From the NCBI RefSeq assembly GCF_900129965.1, contig NZ_FQXM01000003.1, positions 248,001 through 312,000 on the forward strand: DNA of 64,000 nt, given 5' to 3'. The position numbers were made by a program, and so were the translations under genes. This stretch comes from Clostridium grantii DSM 8605. GTDB taxonomy: Bacteria > Bacillota > Clostridia > Clostridiales > Clostridiaceae. Positions 16,840 through 27,400 of this stretch are shown piece by piece. Positions within the stretch are counted from its first letter, which is position 1; each line of letters opens with the position of its first letter. The notes beneath the pieces were generated by a model that was not told the DNA's origin, did not search any database, and saw only the letters and a list, made by a program, of their open reading frames with translations.

Positions 16840-17790
16840 CTACATTAAAAACGTACTAATATCAACTATATAACCATTTTTAGCAGTTCCTATAAGTAAT
16901 AATTTACTATCTTTTGAAAACTCAGAATATAATCCACTAGCTACTTTGAATTCTTTAATACACTTTGCATCCCTAACTCTAATTATTTTAACTGAGTTCA
17001 AGTAAGTTATAACTATATATTCTCCGTCATGTGACCAATTGAAATTACTAAAATATCCCGACCTTTTATCATCTAAGATGTACCTTGATATCTCTTTACT
17101 CATATTTTCATTTGTCAATATTAAGTGCTGGTTATCCAAATCATATAAAGCATACTTTTTTGAGACAGCATTATAGCTTATATCCCACCACTCCAATAAT
17201 ATTTCAGTCCTTATTTCCATTGGCTCATTCAATTCAAATGGATATTTCCACTTAAGAATATATGATGTAGAGTATTTGTTTCCATTTATTACCTGCATGT
17301 CCCTCTCAAAAATAGAAAATAAGTAAGAATTGTCGCTATTGCAATATTCAATTTTATTTACGAAACTATTTTTTAATAGCTTTAAATCTTTTACTTCGGA
17401 AGTTTCTAAATCAAGAGTTGATATCGTATTATTGTAACAATTGTATATTCCCAAAACAATTTTTCTATTATCAGGTGTAAAATAGATATTATAGTTTTGA
17501 TAATCACTAGAATTTGTAACTTTATGAATTATAGATGAAAATTCACTTTCTATGTTAAAAACTCCAAGTTTTTTAATAGTACTTTCTGATGCAAATAATT
17601 TCTCATTATTAAATGCAAAAGCTATCTTACCTGGTTGCTTGATTTCTTTAAAACTATGAACTTCACTTAGTTCTTTCACATCTACAACAACGATTTGATT
17701 ACCTGATACACTTACGATAAATTCCTCATGTGGTGAAAATTGAAGATAATTTGATTTTTTGAACTTTTTTATATAGTTAAAACTCTCCAT
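16840..17790 (-). CDS. Beta-propeller protein, putative immunity protein
   Basis: 316 residues of repeated beta-strand units with WD40-like spacing (FSPHEEFIVSVSG, FTPDNRKIVLGIY, WSHDGEYIVITY, FSKDSKLLLIG), enough for a six- or seven-bladed propeller. There is no signal peptide or membrane segment. It starts 16 nt after the end of a broken RHS tip with an AHH nuclease and ends at a terminator, the position of an immunity gene. The immunity role is inferred from this context; no immunity family is recognised with certainty. Its frame is intact even though the toxin has a stop codon, so protection against kin toxins may still be selected. Confidence 0.6.
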   Translation of the reverse strand: MESFNYIKKFKKSNYLQFSPHEEFIVSVSGNQIVVVDVKELSEVHSFKEIKQPGKIAFAFNNEKLFASESTIKKLGVFNIESEFSSIIHKVTNSSDYQNYNIYFTPDNRKIVLGIYNCYNNTISTLDLETSEVKDLKLLKNSFVNKIEYCNSDNSYLFSIFERDMQVINGNKYSTSYILKWKYPFELNEPMEIRTEILLEWWDISYNAVSKKYALYDLDNQHLILTNENMSKEISRYILDDKRSGYFSNFNWSHDGEYIVITYLNSVKIIRVRDAKCIKEFKVASGLYSEFSKDSKLLLIGTAKNGYIVDISTFLM

Positions 17791-17806
17791 AAATCCTCCT
17801 TAATTT

Positions 17807-18487
17807 TTACCATGGGGCAGCAGCATCTAAGGTCTTAACAAAAGCTCTTAATAATGCAAGAGCAGCATAAACATTGGTTCTTCTTTCTACTACTGTTTTC
17901 CCTCTATTAAATGCACTTATAACCATGCTATTTGCATAACCATAGTAGTCACTTGTATGCAATCTTCTGTGTAGGCTAGTCTTAATCGCAACCAAATTCG
18001 CCAAACTATTTAATTTAATCCCTACACGATCTAAAATAATTTGCGCCTGCCTTGCCCTTTAGTTAGTTCTTCCCTGAGCAACTAAATGATGTACCTCCTT
18101 TGGCGAACGATATTTTCTTGGTACAGCCCTTGCGAAGCTATCCGATACTCTTTTTGCCACGGTTCTTGCTTGCTTAGCTATCCAAGACCATCCACCTGAT
18201 ATACTACGGCCGACTTTATCCCACGGGACAAGAACTGCTATAGTAGCGACAGTAGCAACGCCAAGTATCAAGACACCCATTGGATTCCATGCATTTGAAC
18301 CGCCAATAGCATAAGCACTGGCCAAAGCCATTGTCATCTCGCCATCAGAGTCAATATTATTTATTGCATTATTCACACAATATGCGTAAACATTATGTGA
18401 TAACAACTCACCTGTATTACCAATCAATCCATCAGAATTAACAAACCTACCCCACTCCGGATTATAGTACGGTGCAACTTGTCGCAT
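17807..18487 (-). pseudogene. Orphan RHS tip with AHH nuclease, interrupted by a stop codon
   Basis: The frame begins inside the RHS core motif (YYNPEWGRFVNSDG...LLSHNVYAYCVN) and continues into a hydrophobic linker and an AHH/HNH-type nuclease: EVHHLVAQG, then after an in-frame TAA at 18059-18061, RARQAQIILDRVGI, SLHRRLHTSDYYGY and a final AAAPW. Both halves share one frame, so a single nonsense codon rather than a frameshift breaks it. No ribosome binding site precedes 18487. This is a displaced C-terminal tip like those left when RHS/CDI toxins exchange ends; it could be revived only by recombination or read-through. Confidence 0.8.
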
Positions 18488-18502
18488 ATTTTATGTAAGG
18501 TA

Positions 18503-18543
18503 TGGTTTATAATAATGGTAACTCATTCCATTATTATAAACCA
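18503..18543. repeat. Perfect 16-bp inverted repeat with 9-nt loop
   Basis: TGGTTTATAATAATGG (18503-18518) and its exact complement (18528-18543) flank TAACTCATT. There is no U run, and it sits just upstream of the orphan AHH tip. It may be a recombination scar, a protein site or a structured RNA end. Confidence 0.6.
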
Positions 18544-18638
18544 CATTAGTAACTCCAATCTATTAAATTTATTTTTACTTCTATAAAAGTATCTGATTTT
18601 TTATGTTTTGAAAATATACTTGACTGTTTTGTATATTA

Positions 18639-18677
18639 GTAAGCCCAGTAGAAAAAACAAGTTTCTGCTAGGCTTAC
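18639..18677 (-). terminator. Stem-loop after the four-helix protein gene
   Basis: GTAAGCCCAGTAGAAA pairs with TTTCTGCTAGGCTTAC with one mismatch around a 7-nt loop. The U run is weak, but the position at the end of a two-gene unit fits a terminator. Confidence 0.6.
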
Positions 18678-18704
18678 ATTTCATATAAATATATTGTTTA
18701 TATT

Positions 18705-19034
18705 CTATCTTTTACCATTTGAAAAGTTAGGCAAAATTTTATATCCTACCGCTATCAGTATGAATAATAAAATTATTCCAACACCAACTACCAATGCATT
18801 ATCAAGGTACATCCCCGTAGCCATCACAACTACTGGTAAAATAATTATTAAACTAAAAAATGCTGCTACAAATTCTTTCATTAAGACTAAACCTAGCAGA
18901 ATCAATAAACATATTGACATCCCTACATACATTACTAATTTTTGACCACTGACGCCAAAATAATTACCCATTACATTATATAATATCATTCCTACAATAG
19001 TTGATAATATGCCTATATTTTTCAAATTCTTCAA
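18705..19034 (-). CDS. Four-helix membrane protein, putative immunity protein
   Basis: 109 residues with four hydrophobic segments (about 8-25, 32-50, 54-74 and 80-100) and short charged ends (MKNLKN, FSNGKR). Its start overlaps the stop of the upstream RHS tip by 4 nt, so the two are translationally coupled. The tip ends in a glycine-rich hydrophobic domain that looks membrane-active, and small integral membrane proteins commonly protect against such toxins. No named family is recognised; the immunity role is inferred from position and topology. Confidence 0.6.
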   Translation of the reverse strand: MKNLKNIGILSTIVGMILYNVMGNYFGVSGQKLVMYVGMSICLLILLGLVLMKEFVAAFFSLIIILPVVVMATGMYLDNALVVGVGIILLFILIAVGYKILPNFSNGKR

Positions 19035-20194
19035 GTATTTTTCCTCCTATACCACCATTTTTTTGTTTCTTCAGCAACATAACTTATGCCAACACCTACT
19101 ACAATACCACCCACAACAGCTAATCCTGAAATTCCTATTGCTGCTATTCCAACTGCTCCTGTTGCAATAACAACAGATGCTCCAATTCCTCCTATATAAT
19201 AACCAGCCGCTGCAGATGCTCCAAAAGAAGCAGCATCAATTAATGCCCCCACTATCTTTCCTTGTACAAGATCTTCACCCACATCATATATTCCATAACC
19301 GATACCAATATAACCTGCTCTGCTGCCCCACTTTCTAAAAACTTCCTTAATCGGCATTTTATTATTTAAATAATATTTCACTGATGGTAATGTTTCTATT
19401 TTATGATATTTTAACTCCTTTACTAAACCCGCAATTACATTCCCAGTACCTACTGCAGTATTTACTTTAACATTTTTCTTCAATGCTTTCTGCTCTTTAT
19501 TTCTTGCTATAGCAGGATTCATTAATTCACAAGAAACTTCTCTCATTTCTTGGGTCTCTTCAGCAACTGTAGCACTAATCATTTCTCTAAACCCCGAAGG
19601 ATCACTCATATTAACGGGATTATTTTTAGAATACATAAATATATTATGAGATAATAAATCTCCAACATTTCCTGCTAATGCATCCGCATTCAACATGCGA
19701 CAAAACTCTGGATTATAATACCTAGATTGAAGATAGTATAAACCTGTCTCAGAATCATAACGATATCCTCTATACCTATAAGGATTCTTAGCTCCAACAG
19801 TACTAGCCAAACTTCCAGTAGTTGAAATTAATTTACCCCAACTATCATAAGTATATTGTACTACAGTTGTCCCATTCTTATCAAATAACCCAATAATATC
19901 TCCTTGAGCATTTCTGATGTAATAGTATTCTGTTCCATTGAGGTCCATGCTCACTAATCTACCATTACTATCATAAGTATAGTGAATTGAATCTGTTCCA
20001 TTTGTCTCAAAAGTTACTTTATCTCCTTCAAGATAATATTTTGTTGTAACTCCATTAACTGTTTTTTCTGTTCTGATGCCTTCATTATTATATTTATAAG
20101 AAATTGTATAACCATTTCCATTCATGGATTTTAATTGTCTTCCATGCTCCCAATCAAATGTCCATCCATTATAAAGATATAAAAAAGACTGCAA
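19031..20194 (-). CDS. Orphan RHS tip with glycine-rich, membrane-active-looking C-terminus
   Basis: 387 residues. From WTFDWEHGRQLK to about residue 190 it copies the last RHS repeats and core of the 2114-residue gene (PYRYRGYRYDSETGLYYLQSRYYNP), but with PEFCRMLNADA in place of the usual WGRF signature. After NPVNMSDPSGF it diverges into a unique tail of about 190 residues whose last 100 are Gly/Ala/Val/Ile-rich with several membrane-length segments before KKWWYRRKNT. The first ten residues come from terminator DNA, the start would be a TTG without a Shine-Dalgarno site, and there is no signal peptide. It is thus a displaced tip that needs recombination with the full gene to be delivered. 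Pore formation is inferred only from composition. Confidence 0.78.
   Translation of the reverse strand: MQSFLYLYNGWTFDWEHGRQLKSMNGNGYTISYKYNNEGIRTEKTVNGVTTKYYLEGDKVTFETNGTDSIHYTYDSNGRLVSMDLNGTEYYYIRNAQGDIIGLFDKNGTTVVQYTYDSWGKLISTTGSLASTVGAKNPYRYRGYRYDSETGLYYLQSRYYNPEFCRMLNADALAGNVGDLLSHNIFMYSKNNPVNMSDPSGFREMISATVAEETQEMREVSCELMNPAIARNKEQKALKKNVKVNTAVGTGNVIAGLVKELKYHKIETLPSVKYYLNNKMPIKEVFRKWGSRAGYIGIGYGIYDVGEDLVQGKIVGALIDAASFGASAAAGYYIGGIGASVVIATGAVGIAAIGISGLAVVGGIVVGVGISYVAEETKKWWYRRKNT
19690..20160 (-). repeat. RHS core repeat, downstream copy
   Basis: About 470 bp nearly identical to 22015-22487 in the full-length RHS gene, for example in the stretch coding NPYRYRGYRYD. Direct repeats of this kind are substrates for homologous tip exchange. 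Confidence 0.85.
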
Positions 20195-20222
20195 ATAAAT
20201 TAGGTTTTAATCTATTTGCAAC
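20181..20222 (-). terminator. Terminator abutting the orphan RHS tip
   Basis: TTGCAAATAGATT pairs with AATTTATTTGCAG and is followed by TTTTTTATA on the minus strand. It ends the upstream 131-residue gene, and its U run is directly fused to RHS core DNA. It shares 27 identical bp with the terminator at 16591-16638. Confidence 0.75.
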
Positions 20223-20343
20223 TCTTGTTTTTTAACTGAGTCCAACCTCTCAAATCATTACATATTTCGGAAAGTATCGCACAACTTAGAAGTATCAAAA
20301 TGTCATTTTAGTACTATTTAATTATGCCATTAATACTTATTCA

Positions 20344-20739
20344 TCATGTATGATAAATAATATCAATACCTCCATCAACAAATCCAATTCCAATTGCAAA
20401 TACCTCTTTAAGGATATTTGCATATTTGCCTTCATTAAGATATCTTATTACCATACTAGTGATATACTCCAATCCCTTTTCCCAAGACTCAATATCTTTA
20501 GTCCTTTTGATATAACAGATATCTTCACCAGTTGTAAAATAATCTGTACAAGCCCAATCAGCATCGTTTTCATCAAAATCATCAGAACCAATTAACTGAA
20601 TATCGTAAGTTTCTTCTTCTCCTTCATACAAATTAAAATTAAAAGCAATGATTCCGCTGGCTAATTTCTGTCCTAAAATGCTATTTAACCAATCAGAAAA
20701 TATTTTAAAATCATTTGCATGTTCCTTGGTAATAATCAT
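20344..20739 (-). CDS. Putative immunity-type protein of the RHS locus
   Basis: About 131 residues from the ATG at 20739, which follows AGGAGG by 7 nt; an in-frame ATG 10 codons upstream has no such site. The protein is small, soluble and acidic (GSDDFDENDADW), with an alpha/beta pattern and no signal peptide. It lies 78 nt after the Imm11-like gene and ends at a terminator duplicated elsewhere in the locus. I do not recognise the family. Its place and size suggest an immunity gene, either an orphan from a lost toxin tip or a second protector. Confidence 0.55.
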   Translation of the reverse strand: MIITKEHANDFKIFSDWLNSILGQKLASGIIAFNFNLYEGEEETYDIQLIGSDDFDENDADWACTDYFTTGEDICYIKRTKDIESWEKGLEYITSMVIRYLNEGKYANILKEVFAIGIGFVDGGIDIIYHT

Positions 20740-20817
20740 TTTCGACCTCCTATTTATTACTAATTTCAAATATATAATTCAAGTAGTTTTTAATTCATTT
20801 AATAACCAAAGTTAATC

Positions 20818-21387
20818 TTAAATTATCTTAACTTCTGAAAAATCGAACCCTGTTAATCCATTATTCTCTATAAGATTCTTTACTTTTTCAGAAACAAAAT
20901 TAACAAAATTATCTCCTTTTAACTTAAATATGTCATTACCTTTAATTACCTCTGATTTTAAAGTACGTTGTTTTACGAAAATAACTTTTTCATTCTCATC
21001 AATCTCAAACTCATCATATATGGAATGTTCCAAATCCAATGCATCTAATAAGTTACATATATTTAAAACAGAATACCCTTTTAATTTCTTTTGATTTAAT
21101 TGATTTTCTACAGTAATATTCAAATATTGAATTCCCTCAATATTATTACTCTCCATAATATTCCGAAATCTATTCGAAACAAGAAACCAATCTAAATCAT
21201 TGCATAGAAAATCAGTTGCTCTGTTCCCTTCATTAGGATCATATGTAAAAGTAATTCTATCATCCCATTTTTCAATACGAATTCCACTTTCAACATCATA
21301 CTGCTCAAAACCATATAATTCATTAGAACTACAAATAATGATATCCTCATGATTTTCATAGTCAAAAAGTATCTCGTAATATTTCAT
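20818..21387 (-). CDS. Imm11-like (DUF1629) immunity protein
   Basis: 189 residues, soluble. The opening MKYYEILFDYE and the C-terminal GLTGFDFSEV resemble the DUF1629/Imm11 family, which is often found beside AHH and other HNH-type toxins. It starts 21 nt after the stop of the full-length RHS gene, the standard immunity position. It should bind and neutralise the AHH-like nuclease tip in the cytoplasm. The family call is from remembered motifs and not searched. Confidence 0.7.
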   Translation of the reverse strand: MKYYEILFDYENHEDIIICSSNELYGFEQYDVESGIRIEKWDDRITFTYDPNEGNRATDFLCNDLDWFLVSNRFRNIMESNNIEGIQYLNITVENQLNQKKLKGYSVLNICNLLDALDLEHSIYDEFEIDENEKVIFVKQRTLKSEVIKGNDIFKLKGDNFVNFVSEKVKNLIENNGLTGFDFSEVKII

Positions 21388-21408
21388 AAATTATTTCCCT
21401 CCAATTTC

Positions 21409-24400
21409 TTACTTTTTATATAAAATATTTGGATCATTTATAACATCCTGTTTTAACCTATTAAATAATTTTAAAAATTTAGTTTTATCTCCTTTTGCAA
21501 TTGAATGAATTCTTTTAATTTCTTTGAGAATATAATTATGATACGCATTAGTATGTCTTCCCTGATGAGGCATCAATGCTTTATTCCAATCTCCATTTAA
21601 ATTTAAGCCATACTTACCTACAATTTTTTTAAACTGTGGTGTGAATAATTTATTTTTATTTGTAGCAAAATGGTGCATTTGTAAAGGCTTAAATACTCCC
21701 CTTAGTAGCTTTCCAATTAATTTTTGTCCTGGTTTTGACAATTGTCCAAATCCAGTTCCTCCAGGTATAAGAATTCCTATTAAGTCTAGTGCAGCTGATA
21801 TATAGTCTCCTTTTGCTAAATCCATAGATACAAGCTGTAAATCTAGTTGTGTATCTGGTGATGCTGCAACAGCCGTTGCATATATATATGCTGCGTATAC
21901 TATAGCAGGAGCTATAAATCCGCCTTCATCAGACTGATTAACTGGAGCATTAACGCAATATGCAAAAACATTATGCGACAATAATATACCTATATTTCCA
22001 GCTATCGCATCCGCATTAATAAACCTACCCCAAGAAGGATTATAGTACCTTGACTGTAAATAATACAAAGCAGTCTCTGTATCATAACGATATCCTCTAT
22101 ACCTATAAGGATTCTTAGCTCCAACAGTACTCGCCAAACTTCCAGTAGTGGAAACTAATTTTCCCCAGGAATCGTAAGTATATTGTACTACAGTTGCTCC
22201 GTTCTTATCAAATAGTCCAATGATATCTCTTTGAGTATTTCTAATATAGTAATATTCTACACCATTAAGATTCATTGATACAAGGTTATCTCCAGAATCG
22301 TAGGTGTAATAAATTGAATCCGTTCCATTTGACTCAAAAGTTACTTTATCTCCTTGAAGATGATATTTTGTTGTAACTCCATTAATTGTTTTTTCTGTTC
22401 TGATACCTTCATTATTATATTTATAAGAAATTGTATAACCATTCCCATTCATGGATTTTAGTTGTCTTCCATGCTCCCAATCAAATACCCAGTTATCATA
22501 AGTTAATGGATTTCCTATTGCATCATAAGTTATAGCATTTCCATCAAAGTTTGTTAGTTTATCTTTCCAGTTAGCCTCACCATAGGTATAGCTGTAGGTT
22601 TTAGTTGCCGTTCCTGGTGTTCCTGTTGTATAAGGATATTCTTTTTTGCTTGTTAGATTTCCACCTACGTCATAAGTGTAAACTATTGTTTTATTGAGAA
22701 CTTGATTATCTTCTCTTTTTAATTCATTTAGTTCATTGTAAGTATATTTAATTTCCTTACTATTTTCGGTAATGGTTTCAATATTGCCATTGGCATCATA
22801 CGTATAAGTGATTCCATTACCATTGTTTGTTATAGTACTCACTCTTGTAGTCGTTGAGTTTGCCACTGTTCCTGCTTCATATGCATAACCTGTAACAAAG
22901 ATCGCTGTTCCTGTATTGATTGTTTTTGAGGTAAGCCTTCCAAGTATATCATAGTTAAAGCCAAGGTTATTTCCTGCATAAGCGATATTCTTTAATTTAC
23001 TATCTTTATCATAAAGATATGTTGTTGAATATGAAGCTCCATTAATATTTTCTGCTATATTACTAATATTGTCCTCAATGTCATAATCATATTTCACACT
23101 ATTTCCATCAGATTCAACTACTTTTCCAAGCCTTCCTGATAAGTCATAGATGTATTTATAATTAATTCCATTGACTAAATCTTCATGATACCCAAGATTT
23201 CCGTCTGCGTAGTATTGGTATTTGAATTCTTCTACGCCATTGTATTTTTCTCCAATTACTCTGTCTTCATCATCATAAACAGGTTCTTTATAATCCCCGT
23301 TACCATAGATTGATTTTAGAAATTTACTTGTTCTAGCTTCATATATATTTTGGATTAGATTCTGAGTTCCTACTTTTACATAAGTGTTGTTCCCAAGAGA
23401 ATCATATTCAAATTTATAATTGAATCCGTTATGGGTTATTGTTTCAAGTTCATCATTTTTATATCCATAACTGTTTGTTATAACTTGCCCATCCACTGTT
23501 TTTGAAACTGAATCAAGGCGGTCTAGGTTAGGATCATAACCATAGGAAGTTGTATTTCCTTTAGCATCTACAACATTATCCAAAGTGCCTTTTGTTTCAT
23601 TGTAATTATAGTCTACAGTGTTTCCTGATGAATCAGTTAATGTGTCTATATAGTTTTTATTTGCAGTATAGGTTGCAGTAGATTTTATAAATAATGTGTC
23701 ATTCCCTATTTTTGAAGTAAGCGGGTTACCATTACTATCATAAGTAAAGGAATAAACTATATTTTCTGCTGATGTTGCATCTAAAATATTATGATTATCA
23801 TCATAATTATAATTAAAATTATTTCCTGATGCATTTGTAGCTTTTACTAAATCATTATTTGTATTATATTCAAATGTACTATTTTCTTTAGCTAAATCAC
23901 TTACTGAAGTTAAATTTCCATCAGCGTCATATACATAGCTTTGTCCAAATTCTTCTTTATATAGTTGCAATCCATCAAAATAAGCTGTATTTTCATTTTT
24001 GTAGTATAAGCAATAGAATTTTATGCTTTTATAATCTGCATCTGCAACTATTCTATCTGCTACATACTGCCAATCATTTGAATCCTGATTAAATGTAACT
24101 ACTTCCCATTGCCATGTACCATCATTTTTTTCAATCCCTACATCCATAGCAAAGTATCTACCAGCGCTAAGTTTTACAGAATCTCCTTTTGCCCAACCTG
24201 CTACTACAAATACATCACCTGCTTTACCTGACATATTTAAGGTTTGATAAACATTTTTGCTTAATCCTGAGTTACCGTTGATTTTAAAAACTTTCTTTTG
24301 AGAATCTAGCTTTGTTGGATATGTGGAATCACTAGAAGTTACTAGCGTATCTCCACTATCAGTAGCCGCATTTTTGTTCCAGAAAGTTGGAGTTGTTGTA

Positions 24401-27400
24401 CCATATATTAAATTTGGGTTTTCTAGCAGATTATATCTATTTGCAACAGTACCTTCTTCTAATTGTATAGCATCAAAATAAGCTATACCTGTTTCTTCTA
24501 TTACCCCTAATCTTGCATATACTGCACCAGTAAGAGCATCTGCTGGTAAGTCAAATGTAACTTGAAGCCTTTGCCAGTCATTTGTTCCACTTATATAGTT
24601 AGATTCTATGGTTTTCCATGCTCCTGTGCTATCTTGATAATTTACAAATAAAGCAGCACCTTTTCCACTGGAGATGTTCTCAGTTTCCACATAAGCAGAT
24701 AGAGTATAAGTTTTCCCTTTGTCAGGGTACATTATTTGCTGATAAAAATGTCTACTAGATGTATTCGTCTTATTTATCATTAAAGATTGTTTTCCTGAAT
24801 AACTATGGGTAGTACTAATTGCTCCTGAACCAGTAGATCCTGTCCAATAACCCACAGTCCAATCCCCGGCTGCTTCAACATTATGGTTCTTTACATAATT
24901 CATTACTGATCTTTGTAATTTTGATTGATTGCTTAATTTGTTGTTATTAAACCCAGTATTATCATATTTGTAGTATTGAGCATTTCCTGCATCATCCCTA
25001 ATAGAAATAGTATTACCTGCATCATTAAATTGATAAATATTTTTTTCTCCAGTATAGTCAGTAAACACTGTAGTATTATATCCATAATCAATGTTTAATT
25101 CTTGGCCAAGAGTCCCATCTATATTGCTTTCGGCTATTTTTTTTACACGATATGGCTTTACTGTATAATATGAGTAGGTCATTCTGTACCCATCATAATT
25201 TTTAGTTTCTGTTAAATTATTATTTGAGTCATAGTAGAAATTAGTAACTTTAGTGTCTGGATAAGTTATTGATGTCAATTTAGAGCTTGTATAACCGAAG
25301 GTTGTCTTTCTATTACTTGGATCTACTATTTCTTTAAGGGAGCCATCCCCATTTCTTGTTAAAGTGGTTGTTCTACCTGCACCATCTACTACTGATGTTA
25401 AGGCTCCACTAGTGTAATTGAGTTGAATGTAGTTTCCATTATTATCATATATTCTATAAAGTTGTGCAGCACTTGTAAAAGTGATTTCATTATCACCTTT
25501 GTCTTTTATTCTATATCTCTCATTGGTACTTTCTGAATGATAAGTCAGTGATATATTTAATCCGGATTCATCTTCATAATTATTCTCTGCTTCATTACGT
25601 TTTAAATAATGTTTAGTGCCATCTTCATCCGTATAAACGTAATATTCTACCCCTTCTATCATTTCCCATTTTATGGTTTGACTTAAATTTAATCTCCACC
25701 CAAGACCATATTTTATATCTGTGTCCCTATCGTTGCTGTTAAATACATGGTTTATAGCTACAGGCATTAAATTTCCATTCATGGATAAATCATTATGAGT
25801 AAATATTAAATTACCATTATAATCATTTACAAATCCTGTACCTGCTCTCCCTACAGTTTGGGAATGGTATGTCCAATAATCTTCAAGTCCTGAATTGTTT
25901 ACATAACTTATTACAATTTGCGGTCTTGCTTCTGGTATTGTAGTATCTGAGGATCTATATTCAGTATAACCTGTTGATTCGTCATGGTTTTTTAGCATAT
26001 AACCATAATTGGTTCCAGTTGAATGCCATTCTTTAACCATGGCTGTAACATCCCAGGAAAAATATTGTCCTGCAGTTCCATTTACAAGTTGATAATCTTC
26101 AATTTTTGAATCATAAGCTGCTTTATTATTCCATGTTATTGTGGATGAACTCCAGCTTCCTGTTACTCTATGCAAATCTACTTGCCTTGTAGTAGACGCA
26201 TCATTATTTAACCATAATACCAGCTCTGCATCTGTAATTAAATCAGCAGTTGTTAGTTCCGTTGGCAGTTGAAAGGACATATAACTTCTATTTATTCCAG
26301 AAGTAGATCCATATCCTGTCTTTAAAATTGCACTAGTTTGATAATTCGTGCCGGCATAATTTTGAGATACATGCGCATCATATATATCATTAACATCAAG
26401 AGATGTTGTTAATGTAGGGTCTACATATATTGGATAAACTCTATCTTCACTGTTTACCCATTCATTGCTTGGAGTTATTATTAGCTCATAGCCCTTCTCA
26501 TTTTCTTCTAATTTGATATCTATATCCTTGCTTTCTTCTCCATTTGAGTCATACATAAATGGTGCATCAATCACGAATATAATATTCTGTTTATCTTTAC
26601 TATCATAAAAAGATATACTTTTGTCTTCATTGATTTGTGCAATTAAGTTCTTTGCATATAAATTAAATCTGAATTCAGGATTACTTGTTTTCTCATTAAT
26701 AACTATTGTTTCTTTAAATTTATCAGGCTCAACATTGTATGTTAAATCAATATTATTATAAATATTTTTGAATATAACATTAGACTCAGCTTTAGTTACT
26801 GCTCTCTTCTTTTCGTTTTCACTTAGATTATTTAGCTTGCCCAAATCTTTTGCAACAATTTCTATCTGGCTGTTTTTATTTAAGTTATCATAAAATTTAG
26901 GATTTTCTTTTTTATCAGATGCTTTATTAGTTTTTTCTTCCTGTACTAAATTATTATCTTCTATCTCTGAATTTTCTTCTATCCCAGAATTATTTTCAGG
27001 TTCTGTAGTCCCTTCTGTCATATCCTCTGTCTGTTGCTCTTCATTTGCATTTGGTTCAATACTTTCATTTAATACTTCCTGCTCATTTGTATTAGGTTGG
27101 CTAGTTTCATTTATTTCACTAACCTGTTGGTCAACAGTTGGAGTGTTCTCAGTATTAATTTCTTCATTATTTTCAGTAATATTCTCTGTAGTACTTTCTG
27201 TAGTACTTTCTGTAGTAGTTTCTTCACTATTTTCGGTAATACTCTCTACATCAGAAGAAGTTTCACTGGTATTTATTTCATTTTGGCTATTTGCTTCAGA
27301 TTCATTAGAATCATTTATTAAATTCCAATATACTTCGTACTTATCTTTCTTTATACTAACTAATTTATTAGAATCAATTGTCTTACCAAATTTTACTTTA

